A stretch of DNA of 64,000 nt from Deltaproteobacteria bacterium (GCA_016875395.1 VGRF01000026.1:1-64000); one strand, 5' to 3'; counted from the first letter of the stretch, positions 19,786 through 29,051 are shown. The notes: generated by a model from the letters alone, not told the origin. Translations and numbers: made by a program.

Positions 19786-20885
19786 ATGCTGCGCATGAGA
19801 AAGCTCGTACTCGCGGCACTCCTCCTTCTCGCGAATTCGCTTCACGCCGCGCCGCCGGAGCTGCTGCCGGCAAGCGAGGCGCACACCATCGCGTTCGCGC
19901 AGCAGGGCGGCGTGCGCACCGCCTTTCTCGTGGTGAGCGCGAGCGAGGACGCGATCGAGGCGGCGCTGCTCGGCGCGGGCGATGCGTTCGCGGCGCTCGG
20001 CTCGCGCAGCGACGCGGAGCTCGCAGCGCTGCGCGAGGGGCCGCGAACGCGGCTCGCATTCGCGGAGCTGCTGCCCGTGATCGAGGGCACGCATCACGTC
20101 GCGGGCGGCGCGAACTACGCGGAGCACGGCGAGGAGGTGGACATCGCGGCGCCGTTCTTGTTTCCGAAGATCGCGGCGCCGACTCCGCCGCGCGGCTCGC
20201 TCGCGGCGCAGCCGGGCTGGCTGCTCGACTACGAAGTCGAGATCGGCCTCGTGTTCGATCGCGACCTGATGACTCCCGTCGATCTCGCGAACGCGCGCGC
20301 CGGCGTCTTTCTCGCGAACGACTTCACCGAGCGCGCACAGCTCACGCGCGAGGCCGATCTCTCGGTGCCGGGAGTGGGAGGCGGATTTCCGAACGCGAAG
20401 GGGAAGCCGGGCTTCCTGCCGACGGGCCGTTCCTCGTGATTCCGCGCGACTGGCGCGCGTTCGTGCGCGCGTGCGAGATCCGCCTGCACGTGAACGGCGG
20501 CGAGCGCCAGCGCGCGCGCGGCGGCGAGATGATCTGGGGTCCCGAGGATCTCGTGCGCCGCACGCACGCGCTCGGTGCCGAGCCCCGCTTCGCGTACGAG
20601 TCGCGGCGAGTCGGGCTCACGCCGAGCCCTGGTCTCGCGCGCGGCGTCGCAGCGATTACGGGAACGCCGGGCGGCGTCGTGTTCCGCACGCCGGGCGTGG
20701 GCTTCATGGCCGCGAACGCGGCCTGGTGGGCAGTGAGCTTCTCGTTCTTCGCGGGCGGCGTGACGGACTACGTGAAAGAGCGCTGGATCGAGGAGCTGCG
20801 CGCGAGCGGCTCGTTCCTGCGCGCGGGAGATGTCGTGGTGGCCGAATCGCACGGGCTCGGCGCGATCATCACGCGCATCGAGTAG
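19786..20885 (+). CDS. Fumarylacetoacetate hydrolase-family protein with signal peptide, frameshifted
   Basis: The N-terminal part begins MLRMRKLVLAALLLLANSLH, a clear signal peptide, unusual because FAH-family enzymes are normally cytosolic. Next come GTHHVAGGANYAEHGEEV and LLDYEVEIGLVFDRD with the acidic metal ligands. In that frame the product stops at 20439 after LPTGRSS. The other frame supplies GPFLVIPRDW and then the conserved remainder (WGPEDLVRRTHALG, TGTPGGVVFRTPG) to 20885. One missing base in the G/C run near 20427 restores a 366-residue protein (1,100 bases plus one equals 367 codons). The enzyme would cleave a C-C bond in a diketo acid. The second ATG at 19795 is an alternative start. 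Confidence 0.7.
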
Positions 20886-20941
20886 CCGCCCGCGGCGCCG
20901 CGCTTTCGGGCCATTTGGCGCGCGTCTACTCTGGTTTCCCC

Positions 20942-21988
20942 ATGACGCAGCCGCGCGGATACGCCGAGAAGAACCGCTTCGGGCGGGTGCTGCGCATTCC
21001 CACGCCCACGCCCGAGTGGACGGGCCTCGGCGCGATCAACAGCTACGTCGTGCTGCCGCCCGAGGGCTCGCGCCGCGGCGTCACGCTGATCGACACGGGC
21101 ATGCGCATGGACGCCTCGTTCGAGGCGATGCGGCGCGGCTTCAAGGAGTTCGGCCTCGCGCTCGAGTCGATCGAGCGCATCCTCGTGACGCACGCGCACG
21201 GCGATCACTTCGGCCAGGCGAAGCGGCTGCGCGATCTCACCGGCGCGCAGGTGTTCGCGAGCGCGGGCGAGGCGGAGCGCATGCGCACGGGCTCCTCGCC
21301 CGCGGCGATGCGCGGTGGAAACGGCGCGCACTGGATGCGGCGCTTCGGGATGCCCGACGAAGTCGTGGAGGCGAAGGCGCCCAGCGGCGCGATGCCGTCC
21401 GATCTCTCCGAGCCGATCGAGGTCGACGGCGTGCTCGCCGAGGGCGACCGCATCGACCTCGGCGAGTTCACGCTCGAAGTCGTCGCGACGCCGGGCCACT
21501 GCGACGACCACATCGTCTTCATCGAGCGCGATCTCGGCCTGATCTTCTCCGGCGACCACCTGCTCACCGACATCTCGCCCGTGCCGCTCTTGCACGTGCC
21601 GCCGCCGGGCCAAGAGCGCCGCCCGAGCCTAATCACTTTCATGCGCTCGCTCGCGAAGGCGGAGGCGCTACATGCGGAGGCGACGTACCCCGCGCACGGC
21701 GACGTGATCTGGGACCACAAGAAGCTGATCGCGGGCTACCGGCTGCATCACGAGCGCCGCAAGCTCCAGATCGCACGCCGCCTCGGGCAGCGCGTGATGA
21801 CGCCCTACGAGCTCGGCGCCGAGATCTTCCCGAAGTACTTCCGCGATCCGCGCCAGAGTTTCCTCGTGATGAGCGAGGTCGTCGGCCATCTCGACCTGCT
21901 CATCGAGGACGGCACCTGCGCCTGGGAGGACGACGGCGTCGCCCTTCGCGTGAGGTTGGTGAACGATGTCCATCTTCAAGACCAATGA
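20942..21988 (+). CDS. MBL-fold metallohydrolase
   Basis: A 348-residue metallo-beta-lactamase-fold hydrolase. Metal ligands appear as THAHGDHFGQ (HxHxDH), TPGHCDDHIVF, FSGDHLLTDISP and YPAHGDVIWD. The C-terminal 80 residues, with HHERRKLQIARRLGQR and YELGAEIFPKYF, form a helical tail like that of LACTB2-type proteins, which are nucleases or acyl-thioester hydrolases. No specific substrate is assigned. The ATG at 20942 is used; upstream sequence in that frame is unconserved. Its end overlaps the first dodecin by 23 bases, so the two are probably in one transcript. Confidence 0.87.
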   Translation: MTQPRGYAEKNRFGRVLRIPTPTPEWTGLGAINSYVVLPPEGSRRGVTLIDTGMRMDASFEAMRRGFKEFGLALESIERILVTHAHGDHFGQAKRLRDLTGAQVFASAGEAERMRTGSSPAAMRGGNGAHWMRRFGMPDEVVEAKAPSGAMPSDLSEPIEVDGVLAEGDRIDLGEFTLEVVATPGHCDDHIVFIERDLGLIFSGDHLLTDISPVPLLHVPPPGQERRPSLITFMRSLAKAEALHAEATYPAHGDVIWDHKKLIAGYRLHHERRKLQIARRLGQRVMTPYELGAEIFPKYFRDPRQSFLVMSEVVGHLDLLIEDGTCAWEDDGVALRVRLVNDVHLQDQ

Positions 21989-22187
21989 GCTTATCGGCTC
22001 GTCGCCCGACTCGTTCGAGGACGCGGCCCGCCGCGTGATCGCGCGCGCGCACGAGACGCTGCGCGGCATCACGGGCTTCGACGTGGTGGAGAAGCGCGTG
22101 AAGGTGGAGGCGGGCGGCTTGCGGGAGTACCGCGTGCGTCTACGGCTCCACTTCGAGATGGCGCCGGAGACGGCTCTTCACTGGTAA
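21966..22187 (+). CDS. Dodecin-family protein, copy 1
   Basis: A 73-residue protein with the dodecin pattern: IGSSPDSFEDAARRVIARAHETLRGITGF, then a beta hairpin VKVEAGGLREYRVRLRLHFEM. Dodecins form hollow dodecamers that store or buffer flavins or CoA in the cytosol. It overlaps the MBL hydrolase gene by 23 bases, and the second dodecin begins 21 bases after its stop. Its C-terminal APETALHW differs from copy 2. Confidence 0.88.
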   Translation: MSIFKTNELIGSSPDSFEDAARRVIARAHETLRGITGFDVVEKRVKVEAGGLREYRVRLRLHFEMAPETALHW

Positions 22188-22208
22188 GGAACTGTCAGGG
22201 ACGAAGTC

Positions 22209-22415
22209 ATGTCGATCGCATCGGTATCCACGATCACGTCCGCGTCGCCGCTCAGCTGGCAGGATGCGGTGGAGCGCGGCTTCGAGCGCGCGAAAAAGAC
22301 GCTGCGCGGCATCACGGGGCTGCAGGTGATCGAGGAGAAGGCGCGCGTCGAGGACGGCAAGATCACCGAGTTTCTCGTGACGATGCAGGTGATCTTTTTG
22401 CTGGAAGAGAGCTGA
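22209..22415 (+). CDS. Dodecin-family protein, copy 2
   Basis: A 68-residue dodecin: WQDAVERGFERAKKTLRGITGLQV, then KARVEDGKITEFLVTMQVIFLLEES, which is closer to the canonical sequence (VEDGKI, FLLE) than copy 1. The two copies share TLRGITG and the hairpin spacing but differ at most other positions, so they are an old duplication and could form a mixed shell. The nucleotidyltransferase gene starts 4 bases after its stop. Confidence 0.9.
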   Translation: MSIASVSTITSASPLSWQDAVERGFERAKKTLRGITGLQVIEEKARVEDGKITEFLVTMQVIFLLEES

Positions 22416-22419
22416 AGCC

Positions 22420-23451
22420 GTGCAGCGAGTTCCCGCGATCGTCACGGCGGGCGACGGCAAGGCGTCGCGCGCCGTCTACGGCGACGCGAAGGTCTATCTC
22501 GACCTCGCGGGGCGCGCGCTCGTCTCGCGCACGGTCGGCACGCTGATGCGGGTTCCCGAGGTGAGTGAAGTCTGGGTCGTCGGCAACGCGGAGCGGCTCG
22601 AGAAGACGCTGCGCGAGGACCGCGAGCTGGTCGCATCGCTCACGAAGCCGGTCTACGTCGTTCCGCAGTTCGGCAACCTCTACGAGAACGCGTGGCAAAC
22701 CTTCCGCCGCCTGCTGCCGGGCGCGCCGCCCGAAGGTCGCGATCCGCAAGGCGACGCCGAGCTCGATCAGCGCGTGCTCTATCTGTCGGCTGATCTCCCC
22801 TTCGCGACTCCGCAAGAGATCTCGGTCTTCATCCAGCGCGCGGTCGCGGCGGGCTGCGATTACGGCCTCGGCCTCGTCACCGAAGATTCGCTCGCGCCGT
22901 TCTATCCCGATCGCGGCAAGCCGGGCATCGAGCTCGCGTACTTCAACGTCGCGAACGGCCGCGTGCGGCAGAGCAACCTCCACGTTGTTAGGCCCGGTCG
23001 GCTCGGGCATCGCTGGTACATCGAGCACATGTACGAGCACCGCTACCAGAAGGAGCTGTTTCACGCGCTGGCGCTCGCGTGGCGCATCCTCACGCTCGAG
23101 GGCGGCGGCATCAGCCTCGTGCTGTATTTCGCCGTGATGCACCTCGCAGGCCTGTTCGACCGCATGCGCCTGCGCGGCATCGCCGACTCGCTGCGCCAGT
23201 TCGTCTCGTTCGAGCGAATCAACCGCGCCTGCTCGCAGCTGCTCGCGACGCGCTTCCAGCTGATCGTCACCGAGGTGGGCGGCAGCGGGCTCGACATCGA
23301 CAGCGAGCGCGACATCGACATCGCGCGCGAGCGCTTCGAGGAGTGGACGACGCAGCAGGCGGAGTACGCGGCGACTCTGCACGGAGTCCCGCTGCTGCCC
23401 GCGGACGCTGGGAGCAGCGAGGCGCGCATCACGCGCCTGGAGCGCCGGTGA
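22420..23451 (+). CDS. MobA/IspD-like NTP transferase-domain protein
   Basis: A 343-residue protein whose N-terminal 200 residues resemble a nucleotidyltransferase (GT-A Rossmann) domain: VPAIVTAGDGKASRAVYGDAKVYLDLAGRALVSRTV, then VLYLSADLPFATPQEISVFI, in which SADLPF is the family's metal-binding acidic motif. The C-terminal part has a hydrophobic stretch ISLVLYFAVMHLAGLFDRMRL and a second acidic motif near VGGSGLDIDSERDIDIA. The domain transfers a nucleotide to a phosphate acceptor; the acceptor is unknown. GTG start at 22420. The stop overlaps the start of the YgfZ-like gene. Together with the DUF2064 gene two positions on, it may serve a glycoconjugate or cofactor pathway. Confidence 0.7.
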   Translation: MQRVPAIVTAGDGKASRAVYGDAKVYLDLAGRALVSRTVGTLMRVPEVSEVWVVGNAERLEKTLREDRELVASLTKPVYVVPQFGNLYENAWQTFRRLLPGAPPEGRDPQGDAELDQRVLYLSADLPFATPQEISVFIQRAVAAGCDYGLGLVTEDSLAPFYPDRGKPGIELAYFNVANGRVRQSNLHVVRPGRLGHRWYIEHMYEHRYQKELFHALALAWRILTLEGGGISLVLYFAVMHLAGLFDRMRLRGIADSLRQFVSFERINRACSQLLATRFQLIVTEVGGSGLDIDSERDIDIARERFEEWTTQQAEYAATLHGVPLLPADAGSSEARITRLERR

Positions 23452-24398
23452 GCTCGCGGCTGTTTCAGCTGCCGTCGCGCGGAGTGATTACGGTGCGCGG
23501 CGACGATCGGCAGCGCTGGCTCGACGGCATGCTCACCTGCAACGTGAAGAAGCTCGCGCCAGGCGGCGGCGCGCACGGGCTGCTGCTGACGCCGCAGGGC
23601 CGAATCGTGGGCGAGATGCACGTCCTGAATCGCGGCGATGCGATCTGGCTCGAGACCGAGAGCGCCGCGATCGCGGGCGTGATCGCACGGCTCGAGAAGT
23701 TCGTGATCGCGGACGACGTGACGCTGCGCGACGAGTCCGCGAGCTGGGCGCGCATCGCGGTCGAGGGCGATGGCGCGGTCGACCTGATCACTGGACTCGG
23801 CGCGCAAGCCCCCGCGAACGACCACGCCGCGAACGACGCGCAGATCGCAGGCGCAGCGTGCGTGCTCGCGCGCTTCGGCTTCACGCACGGCGAGGCGCTG
23901 CAGCTGTTCGCGCCTCGCGCAGACGTAGCCGCCGTGGTCGCAGCGCTCATCGGCGCGGGCGCAGCGCTCGCGAGCGACGCCGACTTCGAGCTCGCTCGCA
24001 TCGAGGCCGGCACGCCGTGGCTCGCGCGCGAGCTCGACGAGAGCGTGCTGCCGGCGGAAGTGCGCCTCGACGGCCTCGCAGTCGCCGTCGACAAGGGCTG
24101 CTACACGGGCCAAGAAGTCGTCGCGCGCATGCGCAGCCGCGGCCGACTCTCACATCTCCTCGTCGGCCTGCGCCTGACGACTCGCGCGCTGCCGGCGCCG
24201 CGCAGCGCACTCACGAACGATCGGGGCGAAGTCGGCAGCGTCACCAGCGCCGCGCACTCCCCGCGCTTCGGCGCGATCGCGCTCGGCTTCGTGCAGGCGC
24301 CACTCGCCGAGCCGGGCACCAAGCTGGCGCTCGCGAGCGGCGGCGAGGCCGAGGTCGTCGCGCTTCCGTTCGCGGTGAGACAATTCGGCCCGGCCTGA
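23448..24398 (+). CDS. ygfZ: YgfZ/GcvT-like folate-binding protein
   Basis: A 316-residue tetrahydrofolate-binding protein of the YgfZ (iron-sulfur cluster repair) family. It carries the signature KGCYTGQEVVARMRSRG, whose Cys is needed in E. coli YgfZ, and an N-terminal GcvT-like fold (FQLPSRGVITVRGDDRQRWL, LLLTPQGRIVGEMHV). The start is the GTG at 23448, which overlaps the preceding stop. YgfZ proteins keep MiaB-like and other Fe-S enzymes active under oxidative stress. Confidence 0.9.
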   Translation: MSSRLFQLPSRGVITVRGDDRQRWLDGMLTCNVKKLAPGGGAHGLLLTPQGRIVGEMHVLNRGDAIWLETESAAIAGVIARLEKFVIADDVTLRDESASWARIAVEGDGAVDLITGLGAQAPANDHAANDAQIAGAACVLARFGFTHGEALQLFAPRADVAAVVAALIGAGAALASDADFELARIEAGTPWLARELDESVLPAEVRLDGLAVAVDKGCYTGQEVVARMRSRGRLSHLLVGLRLTTRALPAPRSALTNDRGEVGSVTSAAHSPRFGAIALGFVQAPLAEPGTKLALASGGEAEVVALPFAVRQFGPA

Positions 24399-24426
24399 AT
24401 GTCTCAGCGCCGAGCGGGTCGGCCGC

Positions 24427-25101
24427 GTGACCGGCACACTCGTCGTCTTCGCGAAGTGGCCCGAGCCCGGCGCGGTGAAGACGCGGCTCTGCCCGCCCCT
24501 CACACCGGAGCAGGCCGCGGCGTTCTACGACGCGATGCTCGGCGACGTGCTGGACGCGACGGCGCGCGAGGCGCCGCGGCGCGGGCTCGCTCTCGCTCTC
24601 GCGGTGACGCCCGCGGAGCGCGCACGTGACTTCTCCGCGCGTGCGCCTGCGTATCGCGTGTTCGCGCAGCAGGGCGCCGATCTCTCGCAGCGCATGGAGC
24701 ACGCCGCTGCGAGCGAGCTCGCGCGCGGCGCGCAGCGCGTGCTGCTGCGCGGCAGCGACAGCCCCGCGCTCGCGCCCGAGGTGCTCGATGCCGCGCTCGC
24801 AGCGCTCGCGCGCGTCGACGTCGCGCTCAGCCCCGATCGCGACGGCGGCTACAACCTCGTCGCGCTGCGCCGCTTCGCGCCGGGCCTGTTTGCGCACGCG
24901 ATGAGCACGAGCACCGTGCTCGACGACACGCGCACAGCAGCTGCGCGCCTCGGTCTCGCGAGCGAAGTGCTCGCGCCGGGCTTCGACATCGATACCGCCG
25001 CCGACTTCGCGCCGCTGCGCGAGGCGCGCCCGCGCGCGAGTGCGCTGTGCCCGCGCACGTACGCGTGGCTCGATGCGCATGCCGAGCTGACGCGCGCGTA
25101 G
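24427..25101 (+). CDS. TIGR04282/DUF2064-family glycosyltransferase-like protein
   Basis: A 224-residue GT-A-fold protein. FAKWPEPGAVKTRLCPPL matches the nucleotide-binding N-terminus of the TIGR04282 family (named after an arsenosugar biosynthesis glycosyltransferase), with RVLLRGSDSPALAP and DGGYNLVALRR as metal-site motifs. GTG start at 24427. The assigned family role (arsenosugar) is not supported by any neighbouring arsenic gene, so the true substrate is open. It closes the group that starts with the MBL hydrolase and dodecins; the porin promoter region follows. Confidence 0.83.
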   Translation: MTGTLVVFAKWPEPGAVKTRLCPPLTPEQAAAFYDAMLGDVLDATAREAPRRGLALALAVTPAERARDFSARAPAYRVFAQQGADLSQRMEHAAASELARGAQRVLLRGSDSPALAPEVLDAALAALARVDVALSPDRDGGYNLVALRRFAPGLFAHAMSTSTVLDDTRTAAARLGLASEVLAPGFDIDTAADFAPLREARPRASALCPRTYAWLDAHAELTRA

Positions 25102-25190
25102 TCAGCGCGCGCTCGCGGCAAGAGCACGCGAGCGTGCAGGAATCGGCTCAATGGGCCGCGCCGCGACCGCTGTGCGCCGCAGCGCGCGCA

Positions 25191-25206
25191 AGGCATGCGG
25201 CTTGCT
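25191..25206 (+). promoter_or_regulatory. Sigma-54-type promoter for the porin gene
   Basis: The sequence AGGCATGcggcTTGCT matches the consensus TGGCACG-N4-TTGCT at 10 of 12 positions, with the key GG and GC dinucleotides exactly spaced. It would start transcription near 25217, giving a leader of about 24 bases that contains AAGGAGG just before the ATG at 25241. The same TTGCTCTC sequence follows at the glnB promoter. Confidence 0.55.
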
Positions 25207-25240
25207 CTCGGCCTCCGCATTCACAAGGAGGCTTCTGACC

Positions 25241-26491
25241 ATGTCCCGGTTCGTTTTCGCTGTGCTCACCGTGGTTTGTTATGCGCTCGGCGCCAAAGCC
25301 GAGACCGACGTCGACGCGCGCTTCGCCGCGATGCAGGCGCGCATCGAGCAGCTCGAAGCGAAGCTCGTCGCTCAGGGCGAGGAGCTGGCGGCGGCGAAGG
25401 CCGCAGCGCCTGCAGCTGCAGCGCTCCCCGACGTCGCCGCGGAGGGCGGATCGTTCTTCGACACGATCAACGTGAGCGGCTTCGTCGCGGCGTCGTACTT
25501 CTACAACTTCAACGACCCCGACGGAGATTCGCTCGGCGGCTCGAACGCGCCGGTCGACCTGCTCCACCCCGACAGCAACAGCTTCTCGCTCGACCAGCTG
25601 TGGCTCACGATCTCGCGCGACGCGTCTGAAGATGCGCGCGCGGGCTTCAAGGCCGACTTCGTGTACGGCAAGACCGCGTCGATTCTCTCCGGCAACAACG
25701 TCGACGGGAATGCCGGCAACGATTTCGACCTGTACCAGGGCTACGTGACGTACCTCGCGCCGATCGGCGAGGGCGTGACGATTCAGGCCGGCAAGTTCGC
25801 GACGCTGATCGGCGCGGAAGTCGCCCAGGCGAACGGCAACTGGAACATCACGCGCGGCAACGTCTACAACTTCCTGCAGCCGATCAATCACACCGGCATT
25901 CTCGCCTCGACGCCGCTCGGGCCCGTGACCGCGTCGCTCGGCTTCGTCGACGAGACGCGGAACTTACCCGCGCTGAACGTCGATCGCAATAACAACAAGG
26001 CGATCTTGTTCGGTCTGAGCGGCGGCGGCGAGACGTTCTCCGGATCGTTCGCCGGCACCTGGGGCGACTCGCCGTCCTCGTTCTCGAGCGACTCGGACGA
26101 CAACGAGGTCATCCTCGACTTCATCGGGCGCTGGACGCCGAACGAGCGCTTCGCGAGCTACGTGAACTTCGACTACGTGAAGAGCGACTTCGGCGCCGGC
26201 GATCTCGTGGGCCTCGGCGTCGCCGCCGCGGCGCGCTTCGCGGTCACCGACAGCACGGGCGTGGCAGGGCGCGTCGAGTACCTGAACCTCGATCCCGACG
26301 GCGGAAGCGACTTCGGCATCTGGGGCCTCACGGGCACACTCGACCACGCCCTCGGCGGCGGCCTCACCGTGCGCGGCGAGGTCCGCTACGACGCGCTCAC
26401 CGAGAGCGGCACGTTTTACTTCGGCGACGACGGCGCTTTCGACGACGACAGTCAGGTCACCGCCGGCATCGAGCTGATCTACGCGCTCTGA
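25241..26491 (+). CDS. Outer-membrane porin (BBP2/OmpL-like beta-barrel)
   Basis: A 416-residue beta-barrel protein. It has a signal peptide (residues 1-20, VVCYALGAKAE), a short coiled-coil (RFAAMQARIEQLEAKLVAQG, about 26-50), an Ala-rich linker, then alternating amphipathic strands to a C-terminal hydrophobic strand GIELIYAL. Motifs such as NVSGFVAASYFYNFNDPDG, FDLYQGYVTYLAPIGEGVTIQAGKF and GLGVAAAARFAVTDS are typical of the BBP2 porin family. The ATG at 25241 is preceded by AAGGAGG. The adjacent sigma-54-type promoter and the downstream gln genes suggest it brings in a nitrogen source such as amino acids, ammonium or nitrate; this is inference. Confidence 0.88.
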   Translation: MSRFVFAVLTVVCYALGAKAETDVDARFAAMQARIEQLEAKLVAQGEELAAAKAAAPAAAALPDVAAEGGSFFDTINVSGFVAASYFYNFNDPDGDSLGGSNAPVDLLHPDSNSFSLDQLWLTISRDASEDARAGFKADFVYGKTASILSGNNVDGNAGNDFDLYQGYVTYLAPIGEGVTIQAGKFATLIGAEVAQANGNWNITRGNVYNFLQPINHTGILASTPLGPVTASLGFVDETRNLPALNVDRNNNKAILFGLSGGGETFSGSFAGTWGDSPSSFSSDSDDNEVILDFIGRWTPNERFASYVNFDYVKSDFGAGDLVGLGVAAAARFAVTDSTGVAGRVEYLNLDPDGGSDFGIWGLTGTLDHALGGGLTVRGEVRYDALTESGTFYFGDDGAFDDDSQVTAGIELIYAL

Positions 26492-26517
26492 GGCTGGTCC
26501 CCATCAGAGCAGTGGAC

Positions 26518-26547
26518 GGGCGCGGATCCCTCGCGGGGTCCGCGCCC
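26518..26547 (+). terminator. Terminator after the porin gene
   Basis: A 13-bp stem (GGGCGCGGATCCC, 26518-26530, pairing with 26535-26547 with one G-T pair) and a TCGC loop, followed by GATTCGCTTTTCG with a T4 run. A palindromic repeat follows directly. Confidence 0.75.
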
Positions 26548-26559
26548 GATTCGCTTTTC

Positions 26560-26618
26560 GGGGACGTTCCGCAAGTAAGTCAACTTGCCCGAAGTTGCTT
26601 TCCTTGCGGAACGTCCCC
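26560..26618. repeat. GGGGACGTTCCGC palindromic repeat, copy 3
   Basis: Outer arms GGGGACGTTCCGCAAG and CTTGCGGAACGTCCCC as in the other copies, but the centre (TAAGTCAACTTGCCCGAAGTTG) differs and contains its own small palindrome CAACTT...AAGTTG. It lies between the porin terminator and the end of the Fis-type HTH gene. No transposase is near. Confidence 0.75.
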
Positions 26619-26656
26619 GACTGGAAGCTCGACGCGCGTGGCCAGTGGCGGCGCCG

Positions 26657-26938
26657 CTACCAGATCGAGAACTTCGGGGCGATGCCGAGCTTCTCCATCT
26701 TCGTGTAGAGCGTGCGGCGCCCGATGCCGAGGGCGCGCGCGGCGGCGGCGCGGTTGCCGCGGGCTTCGCGCAGCGCACGCACGATGCGCCAGCCCTCGGC
26801 GAGGTCGACCCACTCCGTGAGATTGGGTGCGGTCCCGCGTTTGGCGGCGGCGGTGTCGAAGAACTTCTCGAAGAACTCGTCGAGCCCTGCGGGCTCGGCA
26901 CGATGCAGTGCAGGGATCGGGGCGTGTGCAGTTGCCAT
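26657..26938 (-). CDS. Orphan Fis-type helix-turn-helix protein
   Basis: A 93-residue protein: a 35-residue N-terminal part (PAGLDEFFEKFFDTAA) and a C-terminal Fis-type HTH, GNRAAAARALGIGRRTLYTKMEKLGI, which is the DNA-binding domain of NtrC-type activators. No receiver or AAA+ domain is present. The ATG at 26938 (MATAHAPIPALH) is chosen; an in-frame start at 27013 would add unconserved residues. It is divergent from glnB, between two sigma-54-type promoters, so it may modulate one of them, for example by competing for activator sites. Confidence 0.78.
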   Translation of the reverse strand: MATAHAPIPALHRAEPAGLDEFFEKFFDTAAAKRGTAPNLTEWVDLAEGWRIVRALREARGNRAAAARALGIGRRTLYTKMEKLGIAPKFSIW

Positions 26939-27042
26939 CGGGGTTGGCCTCCCGCCCGCGCTTAGAGCAAGCCGCGTTCCACCGCCCCCGTGCACGCACA
27001 GCACGCGGCGCATGCGCTCGTGCCCACGACTTCAGCACGCGC

Positions 27043-27059
27043 TGCTCACGACATGAGCA
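27043..27059. promoter_or_regulatory. NtrC-type palindrome upstream of glnB
   Basis: The palindrome TGCTCAcgacaTGAGCA has 6-bp arms and a 5-bp spacer, the geometry of NtrC enhancer sites (TGCACY-N5-RGTGCA), although the inner bases differ from consensus. Its centre is about 85 bp before the predicted start of the glnB sigma-54 promoter and about 110 bp from the divergent HTH gene start. Confidence 0.45.
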
Positions 27060-27109
27060 CGCTTCGGCACACTCGGGCTCGCTCGCGCGCCATCGCAGCG
27101 TTTCGCGCG

Positions 27110-27125
27110 TGGCACGCGAGTTGCT
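27110..27125 (+). promoter_or_regulatory. Sigma-54 promoter for glnB-glnA
   Basis: TGGCACGcgagTTGCT matches the sigma-54 consensus TGGCACG-N4-TTGCW at every position. Transcription would start near 27136, about 80 bases before glnB. This indicates NtrC/RpoN control in response to nitrogen limitation. Confidence 0.85.
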
Positions 27126-27182
27126 CTCTCCGACGGTGCTCACAGCCACTTCGCCCTGCTCGCGCCGGATGATCCGTGATAG

Positions 27183-27554
<372 letters not shown>

Positions 27555-27635
27555 CCCCGCAGAGTTTCCCGCGGCGCGGATTCGCCGCCCGCGTGCATCG
27601 CTCGCACTGCGAGCTCAAAGGAAAGACCCCGGACC

Positions 27636-29051
27636 ATGACTCCCAAGCAGGTTCTCGAGTACGCCAAGAAGAACAACGTCGTGATGGTCGACTGCCGCAT
27701 CATCGACTCGCCCGGCCTGTGGCAGCACTGCTCGCACCCGATCTCGCAGCTCGAAGAGTCGACCTTCGAGGACGGTTACGGCTTCGACGGCTCGTCGATC
27801 CGCGGTTGGAAGGCGATCAACGAGAGCGACATGCTCATGATCCCCGACCCGAACACCGCGTTCATCGATCCGTTCATGGCGCACCCGACGCTCGTGCTGA
27901 TCTGCGACGTGGTCGATCCGCTCACGCGCGAGCCCTACGGCCGCGACCCGCGCCACATCGCGAAGAAGGCCGAGCTGTATCTCAAGCAGACCGGCATCGC
28001 GGACACCGCGTTCATGGGCCCAGAGGCCGAGTTCTTCGTGTTCGACAACGCGAAGTTCGGCTCGGGCGCGAACCACGGTTATTACGAGATCGACTCCGTC
28101 GAAGCGGCGTGGAACAGCGCGCGCGACGAGGACGGCGGAAACCTCGGATACAAGATCCGGCACAAGGAGGGCTACTTCCCGGTGCCGCCGCACGACACCC
28201 AGCAAGACATCCGGACCGAGATGTGTCTCGAGATGGAGAAGATGGGCATCGTGATCGAGACCCAGCACCACGAAGTGGCGACGGCGGGTCAGGCCGAGAT
28301 CGACATGAAGTTCGACACGCTGACCGTCATGGCCGACAAGCTGATGAAGTACAAGTACGTGGTGAAGAACGTCGCGAAGCGGCACGGCATGACCGCGACG
28401 TTCATGCCGAAGCCGCTGTTCAAGGACAACGGCTCGGGCATGCACACGCACCAGTCGCTGTGGAAGGACGGCAAGCCGCTCTTCGCGGGCAATGGCTACG
28501 CCGGGCTCTCCGACATCGCGCTCTGGTACATCGGCGGCATCCTGAAGCACTCGCGCGCGCTGGCCGCGTTCACCAACCCGACCACGAACTCGTACAAGCG
28601 GCTCGTGCCGGGCTACGAGGCCCCGGTGAACCTCGCTTACTCCTCGCGCAACCGCTCCGCGTCGTGCCGCATCCCGACCTACTCGCAGAGCCCGAAGGCG
28701 AAGCGCGTGGAAGTCCGGTACCCGGATCCGGCCTGCAATCCGTACATCGCGTTCGCAGCGATGCTGATGGCGGGCATCGACGGCGTGATCAACAAGATCC
28801 ACCCCGGCGATCCGCTCGACAAGAACATCTACGCGCTCTCCGCCGAGGAAGCGAAGGGTGTTCCGACCATGCCCGGCTCGCTCGACGAAGCCGTGCGTGA
28901 GCTCGAAGCCGATCACGACTTCCTGCTCCAGGGCGGCGTGTTCAGCATGGACCTGATCGAGTCGTGGATCGCCTACAAGCGCGACAACGACATCGACCCC
29001 GTCCGCCTGCGCCCGCATCCCCACGAGTTCGAGCTCTACTACGACTGCTGA
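27636..29051 (+). CDS. glnA: Glutamine synthetase, type I
   Basis: ATP-dependent ligation of ammonia to glutamate. The 471 residues match GSI-beta. Signatures: [21 protein letters not shown] near the N-terminus, [27 protein letters not shown], the ATP-binding [35 protein letters not shown], and the adenylylation-site Tyr399 in DKNIYAL, which predicts control by GlnE. It is co-transcribed with glnB and followed by a strong hairpin. The enzyme is the main route for ammonium assimilation in this window. Confidence 0.98.
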   Translation: MTPKQVLEYAKKNNVVMVDCRIIDSPGLWQHCSHPISQLEESTFEDGYGFDGSSIRGWKAINESDMLMIPDPNTAFIDPFMAHPTLVLICDVVDPLTREPYGRDPRHIAKKAELYLKQTGIADTAFMGPEAEFFVFDNAKFGSGANHGYYEIDSVEAAWNSARDEDGGNLGYKIRHKEGYFPVPPHDTQQDIRTEMCLEMEKMGIVIETQHHEVATAGQAEIDMKFDTLTVMADKLMKYKYVVKNVAKRHGMTATFMPKPLFKDNGSGMHTHQSLWKDGKPLFAGNGYAGLSDIALWYIGGILKHSRALAAFTNPTTNSYKRLVPGYEAPVNLAYSSRNRSASCRIPTYSQSPKAKRVEVRYPDPACNPYIAFAAMLMAGIDGVINKIHPGDPLDKNIYALSAEEAKGVPTMPGSLDEAVRELEADHDFLLQGGVFSMDLIESWIAYKRDNDIDPVRLRPHPHEFELYYDC

